Assembly (NCBI GenBank): GCA_029550865.1
Contig: JAKPGM010000047.1
Coordinates: 42,560-106,559 of the forward strand
Direction: 5' to 3'
Length of the DNA stretch: 64,000 nt
Origin: Bacteroidota bacterium
GTDB taxonomy: Bacteria; Bacteroidota; Bacteroidia; Bacteroidales; DTGW01
A program made the position numbers and the translations under genes. Each line of letters starts with the position of its first letter. The stretch's first letter is position 1. A model generated the notes under the pieces. The model made no database searches and was not told where the DNA came from. It saw nothing but the letters and a program-made list of their open reading frames with translations. Below, one piece after another: positions 19,685-32,431 of the stretch.

Positions 19685-21523
19685 TTAATTGTTAGTTTCT
19701 GTTTTTGTTTTTTCATATATTACAGGCTCGGCAAAATAACCGGCCAAAATAAATCTTTGTAGATCCTTAATATTTGCCTCAGTCTCGTATGCTAATACTT
19801 CTTTCGATAGCCTTTCAAAACGCCCATGGCCAAATTCAATTGCATGTTTATAAGCACCAATCAAATTACTAATGGCATTTTGTAGTTGGACTGCACTCGT
19901 TTTCTGCAAAAAAGGTTCCAGTAGGGCATGCGTCTTATTGCTTGCCACACTCTGATTTAACAGAAAATAAATAATTTGCCCTGCCGCAAAGGCAAATTCT
20001 TTGTCATCTGCAAGATGCTCATTGTCATTATTGGCAATTTTCTTGCACTTTTCTAATAGTTCTGGAATTTTCGATGCCATATTTTCTTGATTTTTATTAA
20101 AGTAATTATACAAACTAAACCATAAATTTAACTTTTCTTTTATACTGTATGTTTTGTCATACTCACTGCTATCATGCCTTATATCATCGATAATTGAATG
20201 ATACATGATATCGTCAAATATTATTCCCGTAATCGCCTGTTGTTTCGATTTGTAGATATAATCGTAAATAGCTTTACGATACTTGTAGAGTAAATTTACA
20301 ATAGCCTCGGTTGCACCATATTCTGGTTTTACGTCAATTGTATCAAAATATTTCATCCATATTGCATTTTCAGTTTTAATGATCAATTGTCGATTAAAAA
20401 TTTTTTCAGAAACTTTTTCCTGAAAGTCAAACACATTGTTAATCTTATAATTTTTAAGCAATAAGCCTTTTTCTTTACTATTTATATTAAATATCGCTTG
20501 AATCTCAGGCATGTCATCCGTTTTATACCTGAAAACAGGTACAAAATCAAAATCAACTATTCTACTTCCTTTTTCTCCTGCCTGAAAATATATAAGATAA
20601 AAGTTCTGAAGATTTTCTTTTGTTTTTAATAAGTCTTCTATTATTTCTTTGTATCCTTTGCGTGTGTCCTCTTTATAAAATTTAATAGCTTTTTCGGTAA
20701 GTTCGTTTTCATCAACAAAAATGGGCATTGGGTTGGGTAATATTTTATTTTTTTGTTGAAGGTCAAAAAATTTTTGAAGGTTGAGAGCAGTATTTAAATT
20801 AACCCGATAATTCACATCATTGGGTCCTGTGCGATGTTCCAGAAACGGCTTCTTACTATTAAAACCACTTAAGGCACTCGGAATACCAAAGGTATTGTTA
20901 TCTGGTATAGCATTCTTAGTACTTTGGGGTATATTATAACTATTGTCTGTAAAAATTCTTTCACTAAGATATTGTTTATGAATATTTACAAAATCCTCTA
21001 AGTCGGGTTCCTTTAAGAAAAAATAAAACATAAATTTATCGCTAACCTTCGCATATTCTCCCCTATTTTCAAGATAATCAAACATTTTGTTTTTTACAAA
21101 GTGCTGAAAATCATTAAACCATGTTACGTACTTAGAATTGTTTTTATCCAGATATTTCTCTGCAGCTTTGAAATACGCTTCAACAGCTTGCATTCTTTTT
21201 TCTCTTCCCAGTTTTAAACTTTTACCAGAAAAAGAAATTCCAAAAGGAGTTCCGATAGTAAAGAAAATTTTATGCGTTGAGTTAAAGCTTTTATTTACAC
21301 TTAGCATCCTTGTGTTAGCAACTCTTTGAAGAAACATTTCATACAACTTGTTTTTGGCAGTGTTTTTATTGACTTTTAGTATGTTCTCCTCCTTGACAAC
21401 CAGGCTAGTACCCTCCTTTTCCAGAAAAATATATACTCCCTCATCAAGGGATAAGTTTTCCATGAAAACTTCAGGACTGTTGCTTTCTAAGTATTCAATA
21501 AAATTCGAGATTTCACTAATCAT
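19685..21523 (-). CDS. cas8b: CRISPR-associated protein Cas8b (Csh1-like)
   Basis: 612 aa between cas6 and cas7; IYFLLNQSVASNKTHALLEPFLQKTSAVQLQNAISNLI is typical of the Csh1 C-terminus. Confidence 0.88.
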   Translation of the reverse strand: MISEISNFIEYLESNSPEVFMENLSLDEGVYIFLEKEGTSLVVKEENILKVNKNTAKNKLYEMFLQRVANTRMLSVNKSFNSTHKIFFTIGTPFGISFSGKSLKLGREKRMQAVEAYFKAAEKYLDKNNSKYVTWFNDFQHFVKNKMFDYLENRGEYAKVSDKFMFYFFLKEPDLEDFVNIHKQYLSERIFTDNSYNIPQSTKNAIPDNNTFGIPSALSGFNSKKPFLEHRTGPNDVNYRVNLNTALNLQKFFDLQQKNKILPNPMPIFVDENELTEKAIKFYKEDTRKGYKEIIEDLLKTKENLQNFYLIYFQAGEKGSRIVDFDFVPVFRYKTDDMPEIQAIFNINSKEKGLLLKNYKINNVFDFQEKVSEKIFNRQLIIKTENAIWMKYFDTIDVKPEYGATEAIVNLLYKYRKAIYDYIYKSKQQAITGIIFDDIMYHSIIDDIRHDSSEYDKTYSIKEKLNLWFSLYNYFNKNQENMASKIPELLEKCKKIANNDNEHLADDKEFAFAAGQIIYFLLNQSVASNKTHALLEPFLQKTSAVQLQNAISNLIGAYKHAIEFGHGRFERLSKEVLAYETEANIKDLQRFILAGYFAEPVIYEKTKTETNN

Positions 21524-21540
21524 AACCTATAGTTTAAAAT

Positions 21541-22350
21541 TTAACAAACAACCTCTGTCCAGCCAAATCCCATGCTATTTTTCTCACCAAAGCCAGCGTA
21601 ATAACCAATACGATGGAGTTCGACTGGTGCTTTGAATTTGAAGGTATAAAGAAAACCTCGCACTTTTGTTTCATATTGTGAATTGGCTTTTATAGTAATT
21701 AGTTTTGAACGCGCAGGGGTTAGTACTTCTACACTGCATGCATTACGAAATTTCTGTAAAATAAAAAGAGCATCTTCATACGTCCACCCGAACACTATTT
21801 TATATTTGTTGATTATGTTGTTTATAAATAGTGTAGTATAATCTATTTCTTTATCAGCAGGGGAATAATACGTTGTTCCTCGATCACTTTTATAACTTAT
21901 CACACAGGGAGTTATCAACTTGTAAACCATCTCATTTTCGAAGTCAACCTCTGGTAAAATTTCAACAGTACTTATATAAAAGGACACTTTGCTTTTACGA
22001 TCAGCCAATTCAATTAAATGCTTCCTAAAGGCGCCATTGACTAAATGCTCTGCTATCTCGCTGTTCATTACAGAAATTTGAAACGTTACTGGAGGTTCCT
22101 GAATTATTAATCTATCGTTTTTCACAATATACTTTTTTGCCGTAAGATTTGAATAGGTAAACATCTTAAAACGCTTATTATCAAAGCCATATCCTTCACG
22201 ATGTAACCATTCTGCAAATTTTGCATTTCCATGCGCTATGGCATGGTATAGACTACTGCCCAAAACATACTGGTAATCTATAGGTAGCACAATATGTTCC
22301 AAATCAGTCGGTTGTAAAGTTATTTTTACTCGAAAACCATTGAAGCACAT
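21541..22350 (-). CDS. cas6: CRISPR-associated endoribonuclease Cas6
   Basis: RAMP protein ending KVRGFLYTFKFKAPVELHRIGYYAGFGEKNSMGFGWTEV (G-rich loop GFGEKNSMGFG). Confidence 0.95.
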   Translation of the reverse strand: MCFNGFRVKITLQPTDLEHIVLPIDYQYVLGSSLYHAIAHGNAKFAEWLHREGYGFDNKRFKMFTYSNLTAKKYIVKNDRLIIQEPPVTFQISVMNSEIAEHLVNGAFRKHLIELADRKSKVSFYISTVEILPEVDFENEMVYKLITPCVISYKSDRGTTYYSPADKEIDYTTLFINNIINKYKIVFGWTYEDALFILQKFRNACSVEVLTPARSKLITIKANSQYETKVRGFLYTFKFKAPVELHRIGYYAGFGEKNSMGFGWTEVVC

Positions 22351-22621
22351 AACGTGAATTTTCTTATCTAAATGTACACTAATACTAAAAAATTTCCAAA
22401 ATTATATTTCAACTATTAAAACATAATTCGCAAATAATCAGCTATGTGATATTAATCTTAACACAAAATTACCCCATCAAAGCGACAGGTTGTGTCGTTT
22501 TGAAAAAAAGGTGAATTTTTTTTTGTAAAAACATACCGCGAAGGGGCATCTCCCACGAAATTGGTAGGTTTTGCGAATGTCGGAATTAAACGCTGAGGGC
22601 AGATTTATTATCCCTCAAGTA

Positions 22622-22655
22622 TTTGCAGTAAATTTGTTATTTTGTTGTATATTTG
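22622..22655 (+). promoter_or_regulatory. Bacteroidota-type promoter of ssrA
   Basis: TTTG (22622-22625), 22-nt spacer, TATATTTG (22648-22655), matching the TTTG/TAnnTTTG consensus; ~30 nt before the tmRNA 5' end. Confidence 0.55.
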
Positions 22656-22684
22656 CATAAAATTTGTAGATCAATACCATTTGC

Positions 22685-23074
22685 GGGGCTGACTGGTTTT
22701 GACAGCAAGGCAAATGGAAATGTAAGCATGCAGGCCCAGGCAACAACGGCCTTAACAAGGGTTGCAAAAAATAAAAGGCGAATATAACTACGCTCTTGCA
22801 GCCTAATCGAAGTATAGTAGATGGGCTTATCCCTTGCCCAGGTGCAGGGGACAAGACGTCGCTCAATGAGCCAGCCCAACGCTCGTTGGTCAAGCGGCGC
22901 TCGTGAGTTTGGGCTCGCTGGTCAAGTGTCCTGATTGGCCAGTCAGATGTCCAGGACTAAGGCGAAAATAGGCTGCCAATTGCCAGTTTTCGCACGAAAA
23001 TTAAAAATTGGCTAAGCATGTAGAAAGCGTTTCTGTTTCTTGTTTGGACGCGGGTTCGAATCCCGCCAGCTCCA
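22685..23074 (+). ncRNA. ssrA: Transfer-messenger RNA (tmRNA)
   Basis: 5' GGGGCTGACTGGTTTTGACAGC and 3' GGACGCGGGTTCGAATCCCGCCAGCTCCA; tag ORF GGCGAATATAACTACGCTCTTGCAGCCTAA (22777-22806) = GEYNYALAA*. Confidence 0.97.
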
Positions 23075-23269
23075 CTTAAACCTATGCCATTTGTCACCCC
23101 TGCAAGCGCTTCATCGTACCGCAACCTAATGCTTTACATCCAGGTAACAATTCTTGCATGGCAACAATATTTTTATAAAAGTTGATTATAGAGGGTATAC
23201 TTTTTTAAAAAAACCTTTGAGAATTAAGGGGTAAATATCTATTTTCGTACCTTCAAAAAATATCAAAAT

Positions 23270-25243
23270 TTGTGTATGGAACCTAACCATGTGAACACTG
23301 TTCAAAATGAACAAGCCAGCAAGGCCGAAGCCCTTACTGAGCATACGCACGCTGACACCCCTACGGTAATTGCTGCCCACGAGGAATTAGTAGCCGAAAC
23401 CTCGGTTACTCTCGATGAAGAGGAATCCCGTCTTGTGCACGAGCATGTGATACTGCCCGAAGATGTAGCCGTACCCGAAGAACTAAGAGACGAGGAAATT
23501 GACGAGGAAACCCTCAGCGAAGCTACCGACTACAGTCAGCTTTCGAAGGAAGAACTTGTACAGCTGGCCGAAAAACTGGTTAAAGAGGGGCAAATTGATG
23601 CCATACGCGTTGATATTGAGAATATTAAGATACAATTCTACAAAAAATATAAATCGGAAATAGAACTCCTACGCAAGCAGTTCTTAGAAGAAGGAGGCAA
23701 CCCCGAAGATTTTAAACCTCAACCCGATGGTTTGGAGGAAAAACTAAAGGCTATTCTCAGACAATACAAGGAGGCCAAAGCCGAATACAATAAAAAAGCC
23801 GAAGCCGAAAAAGCCGAAAATCTGCGCATCAAGCGAGAAATTATTGAACAGATTAAGGAACTCACCAACACCACCGAGTCGCTACACGAAACCTTTCAGC
23901 AATTCAGGGAACTACAAAAAAAATGGCGTTCGGTAGGTCCTGTGCCACAACACGAGGCGAATAATCTGTGGGAAAGCTATAACTATTATGTAGAGAAATT
24001 TTACGACTACATCAAAATAAACAAAGAGCTCAGAGACTTAGACCTGAAGAAAAATCTGGAAGCTAAGCTCAAACTCTGCGAACAGGCCGAAGCCTTACTG
24101 CTGGAACCTTCAGCCGTGAAGGCTTTTAAAATGCTACAGGAATACCACAACAAATGGCGCGAAATTGGCCCTGTTCCGGTCGAAAATCGTACCGAAATTT
24201 GGAATCGATTCAAAGAAATAACGTCAAAAATTAATAAGCGGCATCAGGAATACTACGACAATCTTAAAGCGACACAGATAAAAAATCTGGAAGCCAAAAC
24301 TGTGCTTTGCGAAAAAATTGAGGCCATGTTGCAAAATCTGCCTCAACACATGAAGGAATGGGAAGAACGCTCAAAAGAGATTGTCGAAATTCAAAAAGTT
24401 TGGCGAACTATTGGCTTCGCCCCCAAAAAAGATAATAACAAGATTTACGAACGTTTTCGTAAAGCGTGCGACCAGTTCTTCAATCATAAACGGGCTTACT
24501 ACAACAAAATTAAGGAAGAACAAAACAATAATCTTCAACTCAAGCTCGACCTGTGTGTACAGGCCGAAGCCTTGAAAGACAGCACCGAGTGGAAAAAAAC
24601 TACCGAAGACCTTATCAACATCCAGAAACGCTGGAAAGAAATAGGTCCTGTTCCGCGCAAATATAGCGACCAGATATGGAAACGTTTCCGGGCTGCGTGC
24701 GATACCTTCTTCAACAATAAGGCTGCTTACTTTGCACAGATTGACACTAAATACGAGGAAAACCTCAAAGCCAAGCTTGCCCTAATTGAAGAAATTGAGA
24801 ATTATCAATTCGACAGCAATGCTGAAGTTAACCTCGAGAAGCTAAAAGAATTCCAGCGTCGTTGGACCGAAATAGGATTTGTACCCCTAAAAAACAAGCA
24901 AGAGGTTCAACAGCGTTACAAAAAAGCACTCGACCGTCTGTTTGAAGGCTTACGTATCGACGAAGGAAAGCGGCGTATCGAAAAGTTTAAAAGCAAAATC
25001 GAACAGGTAGCCCACAAAAAAAGCGAGTCGCAACTCAACCGCGAACGCGACCGTTTGATTTCTCAGCTCAAAAAACTCGAAAACGACATTGTATTGTGGG
25101 AGAATAACATCGGATTTTTTGCCAAAACCAAGAATGCAGAGGCTATGATTAAAGAAGTACAACAAAAAATCGACCATGCTAAGGAGGAAATCAAGGTTCT
25201 TGAGCAAAAAATTCGCATCATCGAAAATATGGTAAACGATTAA
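23270..25243 (+). CDS. DUF349 domain-containing protein
   Basis: Repeated WREIGPVP/WRTIGFAPKKDNNKIYERFRKACDQFF units characteristic of DUF349. Confidence 0.9.
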   Translation: MCMEPNHVNTVQNEQASKAEALTEHTHADTPTVIAAHEELVAETSVTLDEEESRLVHEHVILPEDVAVPEELRDEEIDEETLSEATDYSQLSKEELVQLAEKLVKEGQIDAIRVDIENIKIQFYKKYKSEIELLRKQFLEEGGNPEDFKPQPDGLEEKLKAILRQYKEAKAEYNKKAEAEKAENLRIKREIIEQIKELTNTTESLHETFQQFRELQKKWRSVGPVPQHEANNLWESYNYYVEKFYDYIKINKELRDLDLKKNLEAKLKLCEQAEALLLEPSAVKAFKMLQEYHNKWREIGPVPVENRTEIWNRFKEITSKINKRHQEYYDNLKATQIKNLEAKTVLCEKIEAMLQNLPQHMKEWEERSKEIVEIQKVWRTIGFAPKKDNNKIYERFRKACDQFFNHKRAYYNKIKEEQNNNLQLKLDLCVQAEALKDSTEWKKTTEDLINIQKRWKEIGPVPRKYSDQIWKRFRAACDTFFNNKAAYFAQIDTKYEENLKAKLALIEEIENYQFDSNAEVNLEKLKEFQRRWTEIGFVPLKNKQEVQQRYKKALDRLFEGLRIDEGKRRIEKFKSKIEQVAHKKSESQLNRERDRLISQLKKLENDIVLWENNIGFFAKTKNAEAMIKEVQQKIDHAKEEIKVLEQKIRIIENMVND

Positions 25244-26887
<1,644 letters not shown>

Positions 26888-26891
26888 CGAT

Positions 26892-27539
26892 TTATTTGGG
26901 AATTTCAACTGATGCCCCTAAAAAGCGGGGTTGTCGTTTTACTAAAATATCCCAGTACATCAGCGCACGAGCAAAATATTCGCGGATGACCATTAATATA
27001 TGCTCGGGACCATCTACCTCATCGGCTACATAACCTATAGCGCCTATCCCATATTGATGGGCAATGTATACAGCTCGTTCTACCTGAAAACGTTGCGATA
27101 CCACGGTATAGCTGTTCTGGCCGAAAATTTTATAGCCCCGAATTACTGAATCGAAGGTACGTAAGCCTGCATAATCGAGAAAAATAACGCTATCGGGTAT
27201 TCCCCTTCGGTTGAGTTCTCGTTTCATCATCATGGGCTCGTTATACGAACGATGTAAATTGTCGCCACTAACAATCAGGTATTGCACTTTACCCGATTTA
27301 TAGAGTAACTCGGCAGCAGCAATGCGCTTGTAAAAATAAGGATTAGGTGTCTTGTTCTTCGTATACTTGCTGGTACCCAAAACGATGGCAACTTTATTGC
27401 GGGGAAGTCGATGAAGATCGGAATATATAAATGCTTCGGTTCTGCATGAAGTATTTCGGTACATATACTCCAATCCTACCCCACACGCAACAATACACAA
27501 CAATACTACCCACCAATATTTTCTGTTACGCAAACGCAT
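26892..27539 (-). CDS. SanA/YdcF family (ElyC/SanA) membrane protein
   Basis: VAIVLGTSKYTKNKTPNPYFYKRIAAAELLYKSGKVQYLIVSGDN...YNEPMMMKRELNRRGIP. Confidence 0.85.
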   Translation of the reverse strand: MRLRNRKYWWVVLLCIVACGVGLEYMYRNTSCRTEAFIYSDLHRLPRNKVAIVLGTSKYTKNKTPNPYFYKRIAAAELLYKSGKVQYLIVSGDNLHRSYNEPMMMKRELNRRGIPDSVIFLDYAGLRTFDSVIRGYKIFGQNSYTVVSQRFQVERAVYIAHQYGIGAIGYVADEVDGPEHILMVIREYFARALMYWDILVKRQPRFLGASVEIPK

Positions 27540-27566
27540 CCCCGCTGAAAGATTATCAACTATGTG

Positions 27567-29228
27567 TTAGAATAAAAACATGGCGCCAAAAAATGCCTGA
27601 AAACGATAACTTGTATACTGATTCCAATAGGCATACTTCGATGCAGTAATATTTTTCAATTCCAAAAATAGTGAAAATTTTTCAGTATAACGGTATTCGA
27701 TCTTCTCATTTAGATTAACAAAAGCCTTCAAGGTAGTAGTCGAGGTTGTTAGAGGATCCTGTGCATAGCGTGGGCCAACAAAATAAAGCTGAGTAGTAGA
27801 AATAATCTTATTTTGAATGTTATAAACAAATGTTCCATTGGCCGTTAATTGCGGCAATCCCCAGGGATGTTTTTGCCGCAAAACGCTGAAATGGTTATAA
27901 TGAGCCATAAAATGCAATTGTGCCTTTGTACTAAGCTTGAAAGCAAAACTCGTTTCAAATTTTATCAATTCTACATCGTCGTATACAGGAACGAACCAGT
28001 TATAAAAAGGCGAATCTACGGCATTAACAAAAAACACCTGATCCTTAACATTCTCGTATCTTCCGGTAAGGCTGTAGTGAATATCATCGCTAAGTATTCC
28101 CGATAGCGTGGTACTAATTGCGCTATTACAGCCTGTACTACGACCAAATATACCCGGTTGAATGAACATATTTTCCTCAAGCAAGCTATTGTAGCTATTG
28201 GGACGAACATAGCCATCGTAGCTGATGTTTATCTTCATCACCTGCGGCATGACAACAAAATCGAAACTGGCAAACGGAAATACATACAGGGTTGTTCCAC
28301 CAAAATGTTTATCGGAGGTAATATTGAGCCCTCCAGATATTTTCCATTCTTTTCCTGCCCTGGACAAGTAAGGACGCAGGGTAAATAAATTTACATAGGA
28401 TGAATCGTTTTTCCCAGCAGCACCAAGATATTGATTGCTAACTTTTACTCCCCCATAAAATGCGCCCAATAATTTCCCCACATGAGCATTGATGTTTGCC
28501 TGGTTTTCCATATGATCGTACCGGTCGGCAAAAAATTGATAGTTCAGAGCACCCGAATATTGCCACTGACTACTATCGAGCGTAAGGGAAGACATCTGGA
28601 ACAAAGCCGTTCCTTTTTGAATATGTTGTCTGAAACTATCGGCAACATACATAGGTGCAGCCATTGGGGCAATACCGTAATAGTTGTAAGTATTGGACTG
28701 ATATTTAAGCTGCGAGTACCATACGTTTTTTTTGGTCAAATATTTACCCTGCACCGCTGCAAAGGTATTTCTATAGGGGGCGTCAATTCTGGAGGATGAA
28801 TTTTGCATGGTCACCGATCCGTTGGCAGAGGTATGTCGAAAGAGCAATCCCCAGCTACTTTTACCCGATCGTCCGCTATTGAAGCTAGCCTCGAGCAAAG
28901 GCGACCATGGATTTCCAATGGCCGACATAATGTAATTGTTCTGTATTACAGGTACTGTCTCCTGAGCCAGTTTTGCCATGGCTATAGTCCTGGGGGTGTA
29001 AGGTGCCTCGAGTTTTACAGTATTAATCCGATAGTCATACTGTATGGCAAAACGCGTAGTATCGGCAATCGCCGGCATCAGATTTATTTTCGAAAAATCC
29101 TGTACAACAGGCTGATAGGGCTTAACCACCGTAACATCTTTTTTGATATCCTGTGCCCTGGCCACAAATATAGAGCCTCCCCAAACATTCAAGAATAACA
29201 GAACATATAACGATAAAGGTATCCTCAT
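27567..29228 (-). CDS. TonB-dependent-receptor-like outer-membrane beta-barrel protein
   Basis: Signal peptide, alternating beta-strand pattern, QDIKKDVTVVKPYQPVVQDFSKINLMPAIADT. Confidence 0.6.
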   Translation of the reverse strand: MRIPLSLYVLLFLNVWGGSIFVARAQDIKKDVTVVKPYQPVVQDFSKINLMPAIADTTRFAIQYDYRINTVKLEAPYTPRTIAMAKLAQETVPVIQNNYIMSAIGNPWSPLLEASFNSGRSGKSSWGLLFRHTSANGSVTMQNSSSRIDAPYRNTFAAVQGKYLTKKNVWYSQLKYQSNTYNYYGIAPMAAPMYVADSFRQHIQKGTALFQMSSLTLDSSQWQYSGALNYQFFADRYDHMENQANINAHVGKLLGAFYGGVKVSNQYLGAAGKNDSSYVNLFTLRPYLSRAGKEWKISGGLNITSDKHFGGTTLYVFPFASFDFVVMPQVMKINISYDGYVRPNSYNSLLEENMFIQPGIFGRSTGCNSAISTTLSGILSDDIHYSLTGRYENVKDQVFFVNAVDSPFYNWFVPVYDDVELIKFETSFAFKLSTKAQLHFMAHYNHFSVLRQKHPWGLPQLTANGTFVYNIQNKIISTTQLYFVGPRYAQDPLTTSTTTLKAFVNLNEKIEYRYTEKFSLFLELKNITASKYAYWNQYTSYRFQAFFGAMFLF

Positions 29229-29263
29229 GGGGCATGCGTTTTAAATTTCCATTTTAAACTTCT

Positions 29264-32200
29264 CTAATTTAATTCATTACCAGCACTGGCATTGACTTTT
29301 GCTGCTTTTGACTTCTCTTCGTACGAGGTTTTAAGCTGTTTGGCTTCCTCTATAATGCCATCGTCATTATTATCATAGTTATTGATAATGCTTTCGAGAG
29401 TTTTGATAGCCTGAAAAGCATTGTTTTTCTGGAAATATATTTTTGCCAACAAAATATAAGCTTTAGCTACCCAATATTGATGAGGCGTATTAAGGTCGAC
29501 AAAATTAAAAATTTCTTTCATCGCCTTGTCGGGCTGATTTTGGCTAAAATAGTTTTCGGCTATAAGATATTTAGCCTCCGCTCCTTCCTTATTCTTGACA
29601 TCACGGGCTAACCGACGGAGTTGTTCCATAGCTTTCGTATCATCGCCCAGAGCAAGATACGATTTTGCCATTACATATCGTGCAACACGTTCGTTTTCTT
29701 GCGAAGCACCTGGTGTACCCAATAGATTTTGTGCAGCAGTAAGGGCTTCCTGGTATCGTTTGAGCTGATAATAACCTAATGCTTTACCCTGTCGAGCAAG
29801 GATGCGATTTTCGGCAACCTCGGCTATGCTGTCGAGCGATTCGCAATTCGACACCACTGCATAATAATCCTTTTTATCGAGGTTGAGCTGGGCGGCAGCT
29901 ACCAATGCCAACTCAGTAAAGCTATTTCGAGGCAAACCTATTACGTAATTGAGATGTTCGAGTGCCTCCTCGGGCATATTCGTCCGTAAATAGCAATCGG
30001 CCAAATAAAAGTGAGCATTAGCTCCAAAATTTCCGGATGGAAATGCCTGAAGGTATTTTTTGAATCCCTCTATAGCTTTTTTCCACTGTTGCTTGGTATA
30101 AAGATTCTCGGCCGAAAAGTACAGAAGCGAGTCTTGCTCAGCCTGTCCCATACTACCACTGCCCATCGAACCCGATAGCTTCAGGAATTCATCCACCTGA
30201 TTTAGCTCTATGTAGATATTTTTAATGCCATTGAGTGCGCTGCGTGCTTCTGGGGTATTGGGATAATCAGCTATGACCTTTTTGTATTTAACAATAGCCG
30301 AATCGTACTGATTACTATTATAGTCGATAAGTCCCAGTTGTAACCAGGCTTTTTTAACATAGCTACTCAGCGGGAATTGGGTAATAATTCGACGGTAGTA
30401 CTTTTTAGCTTCGCCAGAATTTTGTAGTGCCAAATAGCTTTGTCCAATTTCGTAAAGTGCATCGTCCTGATATACAGAATTTGGTGAGGTACGAATAAGC
30501 TCGTTGAGCAAATTAATTTTTTGACGATGATCTCCTAGCAAGCCGGTTGCAAAGGCACGTTGAAACATGGCATAATCCTTATCTGCTCCCCCTTTGTTAA
30601 TGGCCTGCGAATAGGATGCAATAGCTTCCTTATATTTTGAAGCAGCAAAATAACAGTCGCCCATTCGGTTATAGGTGTCGGCAACTAATTGGGGGTATTC
30701 AGAAGACTTTTCCAAAAAACGTTGAAACCACTGCAGGGCTTGCGTATAATTTTTTTTGTGGAAATAGCAATAGCCAATGTTGTAGGGCGCTACGCTAAAT
30801 TCAGGTGCCTGATGCGCAGCAGACGTTCCATAAAATTGTAAATAGCCTTCCAATGCATCGTCATACTCCTTGTTGCGATAGTTAATCTCTGCCAGCCAAT
30901 ATTGGGTGCGTGCAGCAATTACGGGGTCACTTGAACTGTAACGCTGAGCAAGCTCCAGATGCTTGGCAGCATTGGCCAGGTCGAGATTGTTGAACAATTC
31001 CAATGCTCTAAAAAACGATGCCCGCTGGTAAGCCTTACGTATTTTAGCATCCTTGTTCTGTATTTTATTTAAATAGTTGAGCGCTTCCTGATAATTGTGC
31101 GTATTCAGACAGGCCGTAATAAGATATTGGTAGGCTTGTTCCCGTCGACGGGAATTAGGATAACGAGCAACATAATCGCTCAACGCCTTGATAGCATTGT
31201 TAAAGGGCGTATTAGCCAGGTCAAGTGTAAGAACTGCATAATTAAAAGCAGCATCTTCCTGAATATTGGGATCGTAATTGGCCTGAGCAGCTGTGGCAAA
31301 TGCCAGCATAGCCTTATCCTTGGCCTGTTGCTGAAGATAACAATAGGCCAGATGGTAACTTGCATTTTGACCTAATTGACTATCCTCGCCAGCCACTTTT
31401 TCAAATAAAGGAATAGCTTTGTCGTATTCACCCACCTGGTAATAGCAATAGGCTGGTTGGTAATAACTGCTGCGTTCGGGCTTTTTTTCTTTCGAAAGAT
31501 AACGCTCGTAATAAGGAATTGCCTCCTTGTACTGATTTTTGCGAAAATAAGCACTTCCTATAAGATAAGCTATTTCAGCCTCACGCGAGGGAATAACCGA
31601 ATCGATGATAGGTACGGCGTAGGCAAGCAGATCGTCGTCCTTGCCCAAATAATAGTAGCATTGCACAATGTAATAGGGAACTACCTGTGAAAAATTTTCA
31701 TCATCTTTTAAACGACGAAACCCTTCAAGTGCGGTCACGTAGTTCTTTTGCTGAAAAACAATGTACGAGTAATAATACAAAGCAGCCGATGAGTATAAAT
31801 TATCGATATCCTTTATCTCGTAAAACTCTAATCGTGCACGTTCCAGACTATCGATCATAAGCCAGCTGTAACCAAGCTTAAAATGCAACTCCGCTTTTTC
31901 ATCCTCGCTCAACACTTTGTAATCAACCTGATTATAATAGGCTATAGAATTTTTATAGTTTTTATTGACGTATTCATTATTGGCCAGCTCAAACAATACC
32001 GAATTTACCAGGGGACTTTCAGGATACTGCGCAATAAATTGCAAACCCTTGTACTTGGCATCCTTATGATATAATCGGCTACTACACAAAAAGGAATAAA
32101 ATGCTGCTTCGGTCCTCTGTTGATGGGTAGCCTGCTGATCCTCTATAATTTGGTCAAAAAGCTGCTGTGCGGCAACATATTTTTCTTTGTCATACAACTC

Positions 32201-32320
32201 TTTGCCCTTGTTGATTCGATCGGGATGTATATCGCTATACGATACCTGCCCCCACATCATCACAGGAAATACTAAAACAAATATGGTAAAGAAGATGGTA
32301 TACCTAATCAGACGACACAT
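29264..32320 (-). CDS. Tetratricopeptide repeat protein
   Basis: 1018 aa with many TPR units (e.g. YNRMGDCYFAASKYKEAIASYSQAI). Confidence 0.9.
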   Translation of the reverse strand: MCRLIRYTIFFTIFVLVFPVMMWGQVSYSDIHPDRINKGKELYDKEKYVAAQQLFDQIIEDQQATHQQRTEAAFYSFLCSSRLYHKDAKYKGLQFIAQYPESPLVNSVLFELANNEYVNKNYKNSIAYYNQVDYKVLSEDEKAELHFKLGYSWLMIDSLERARLEFYEIKDIDNLYSSAALYYYSYIVFQQKNYVTALEGFRRLKDDENFSQVVPYYIVQCYYYLGKDDDLLAYAVPIIDSVIPSREAEIAYLIGSAYFRKNQYKEAIPYYERYLSKEKKPERSSYYQPAYCYYQVGEYDKAIPLFEKVAGEDSQLGQNASYHLAYCYLQQQAKDKAMLAFATAAQANYDPNIQEDAAFNYAVLTLDLANTPFNNAIKALSDYVARYPNSRRREQAYQYLITACLNTHNYQEALNYLNKIQNKDAKIRKAYQRASFFRALELFNNLDLANAAKHLELAQRYSSSDPVIAARTQYWLAEINYRNKEYDDALEGYLQFYGTSAAHQAPEFSVAPYNIGYCYFHKKNYTQALQWFQRFLEKSSEYPQLVADTYNRMGDCYFAASKYKEAIASYSQAINKGGADKDYAMFQRAFATGLLGDHRQKINLLNELIRTSPNSVYQDDALYEIGQSYLALQNSGEAKKYYRRIITQFPLSSYVKKAWLQLGLIDYNSNQYDSAIVKYKKVIADYPNTPEARSALNGIKNIYIELNQVDEFLKLSGSMGSGSMGQAEQDSLLYFSAENLYTKQQWKKAIEGFKKYLQAFPSGNFGANAHFYLADCYLRTNMPEEALEHLNYVIGLPRNSFTELALVAAAQLNLDKKDYYAVVSNCESLDSIAEVAENRILARQGKALGYYQLKRYQEALTAAQNLLGTPGASQENERVARYVMAKSYLALGDDTKAMEQLRRLARDVKNKEGAEAKYLIAENYFSQNQPDKAMKEIFNFVDLNTPHQYWVAKAYILLAKIYFQKNNAFQAIKTLESIINNYDNNDDGIIEEAKQLKTSYEEKSKAAKVNASAGNELN

Positions 32321-32431
32321 AAGTTATGTTTTGAGTTTCGTCAACCGTATATTAACGGGGTAAAAATAAGAAATATTGAGTTATGTGCCGTAATTTTCTT
32401 TAACTGAGAATAAACAGCCATCAATATGTGT

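Noticed and set aside
22479-22501. Hairpin AAAGCGACA-GGTTG-TGTCGTTTT as a terminator
   Set aside because: Only a short T run follows, and no plus-strand gene ends there; function unclear.
22350-22684. CreR-like degenerate repeat upstream of cas6 (minus-strand AGTTGAAAT handle at ~22406)
   Set aside because: Only the short handle resembles the array repeat; the rest of the 30 bp does not match and the region is AT-rich, so chance is likely.
22685-23074. ssrA as the integration site of the CRISPR-Cas island
   Set aside because: The tmRNA 3' end points away from the cas genes and I saw no repeat of its 3' end on the other side of the locus.
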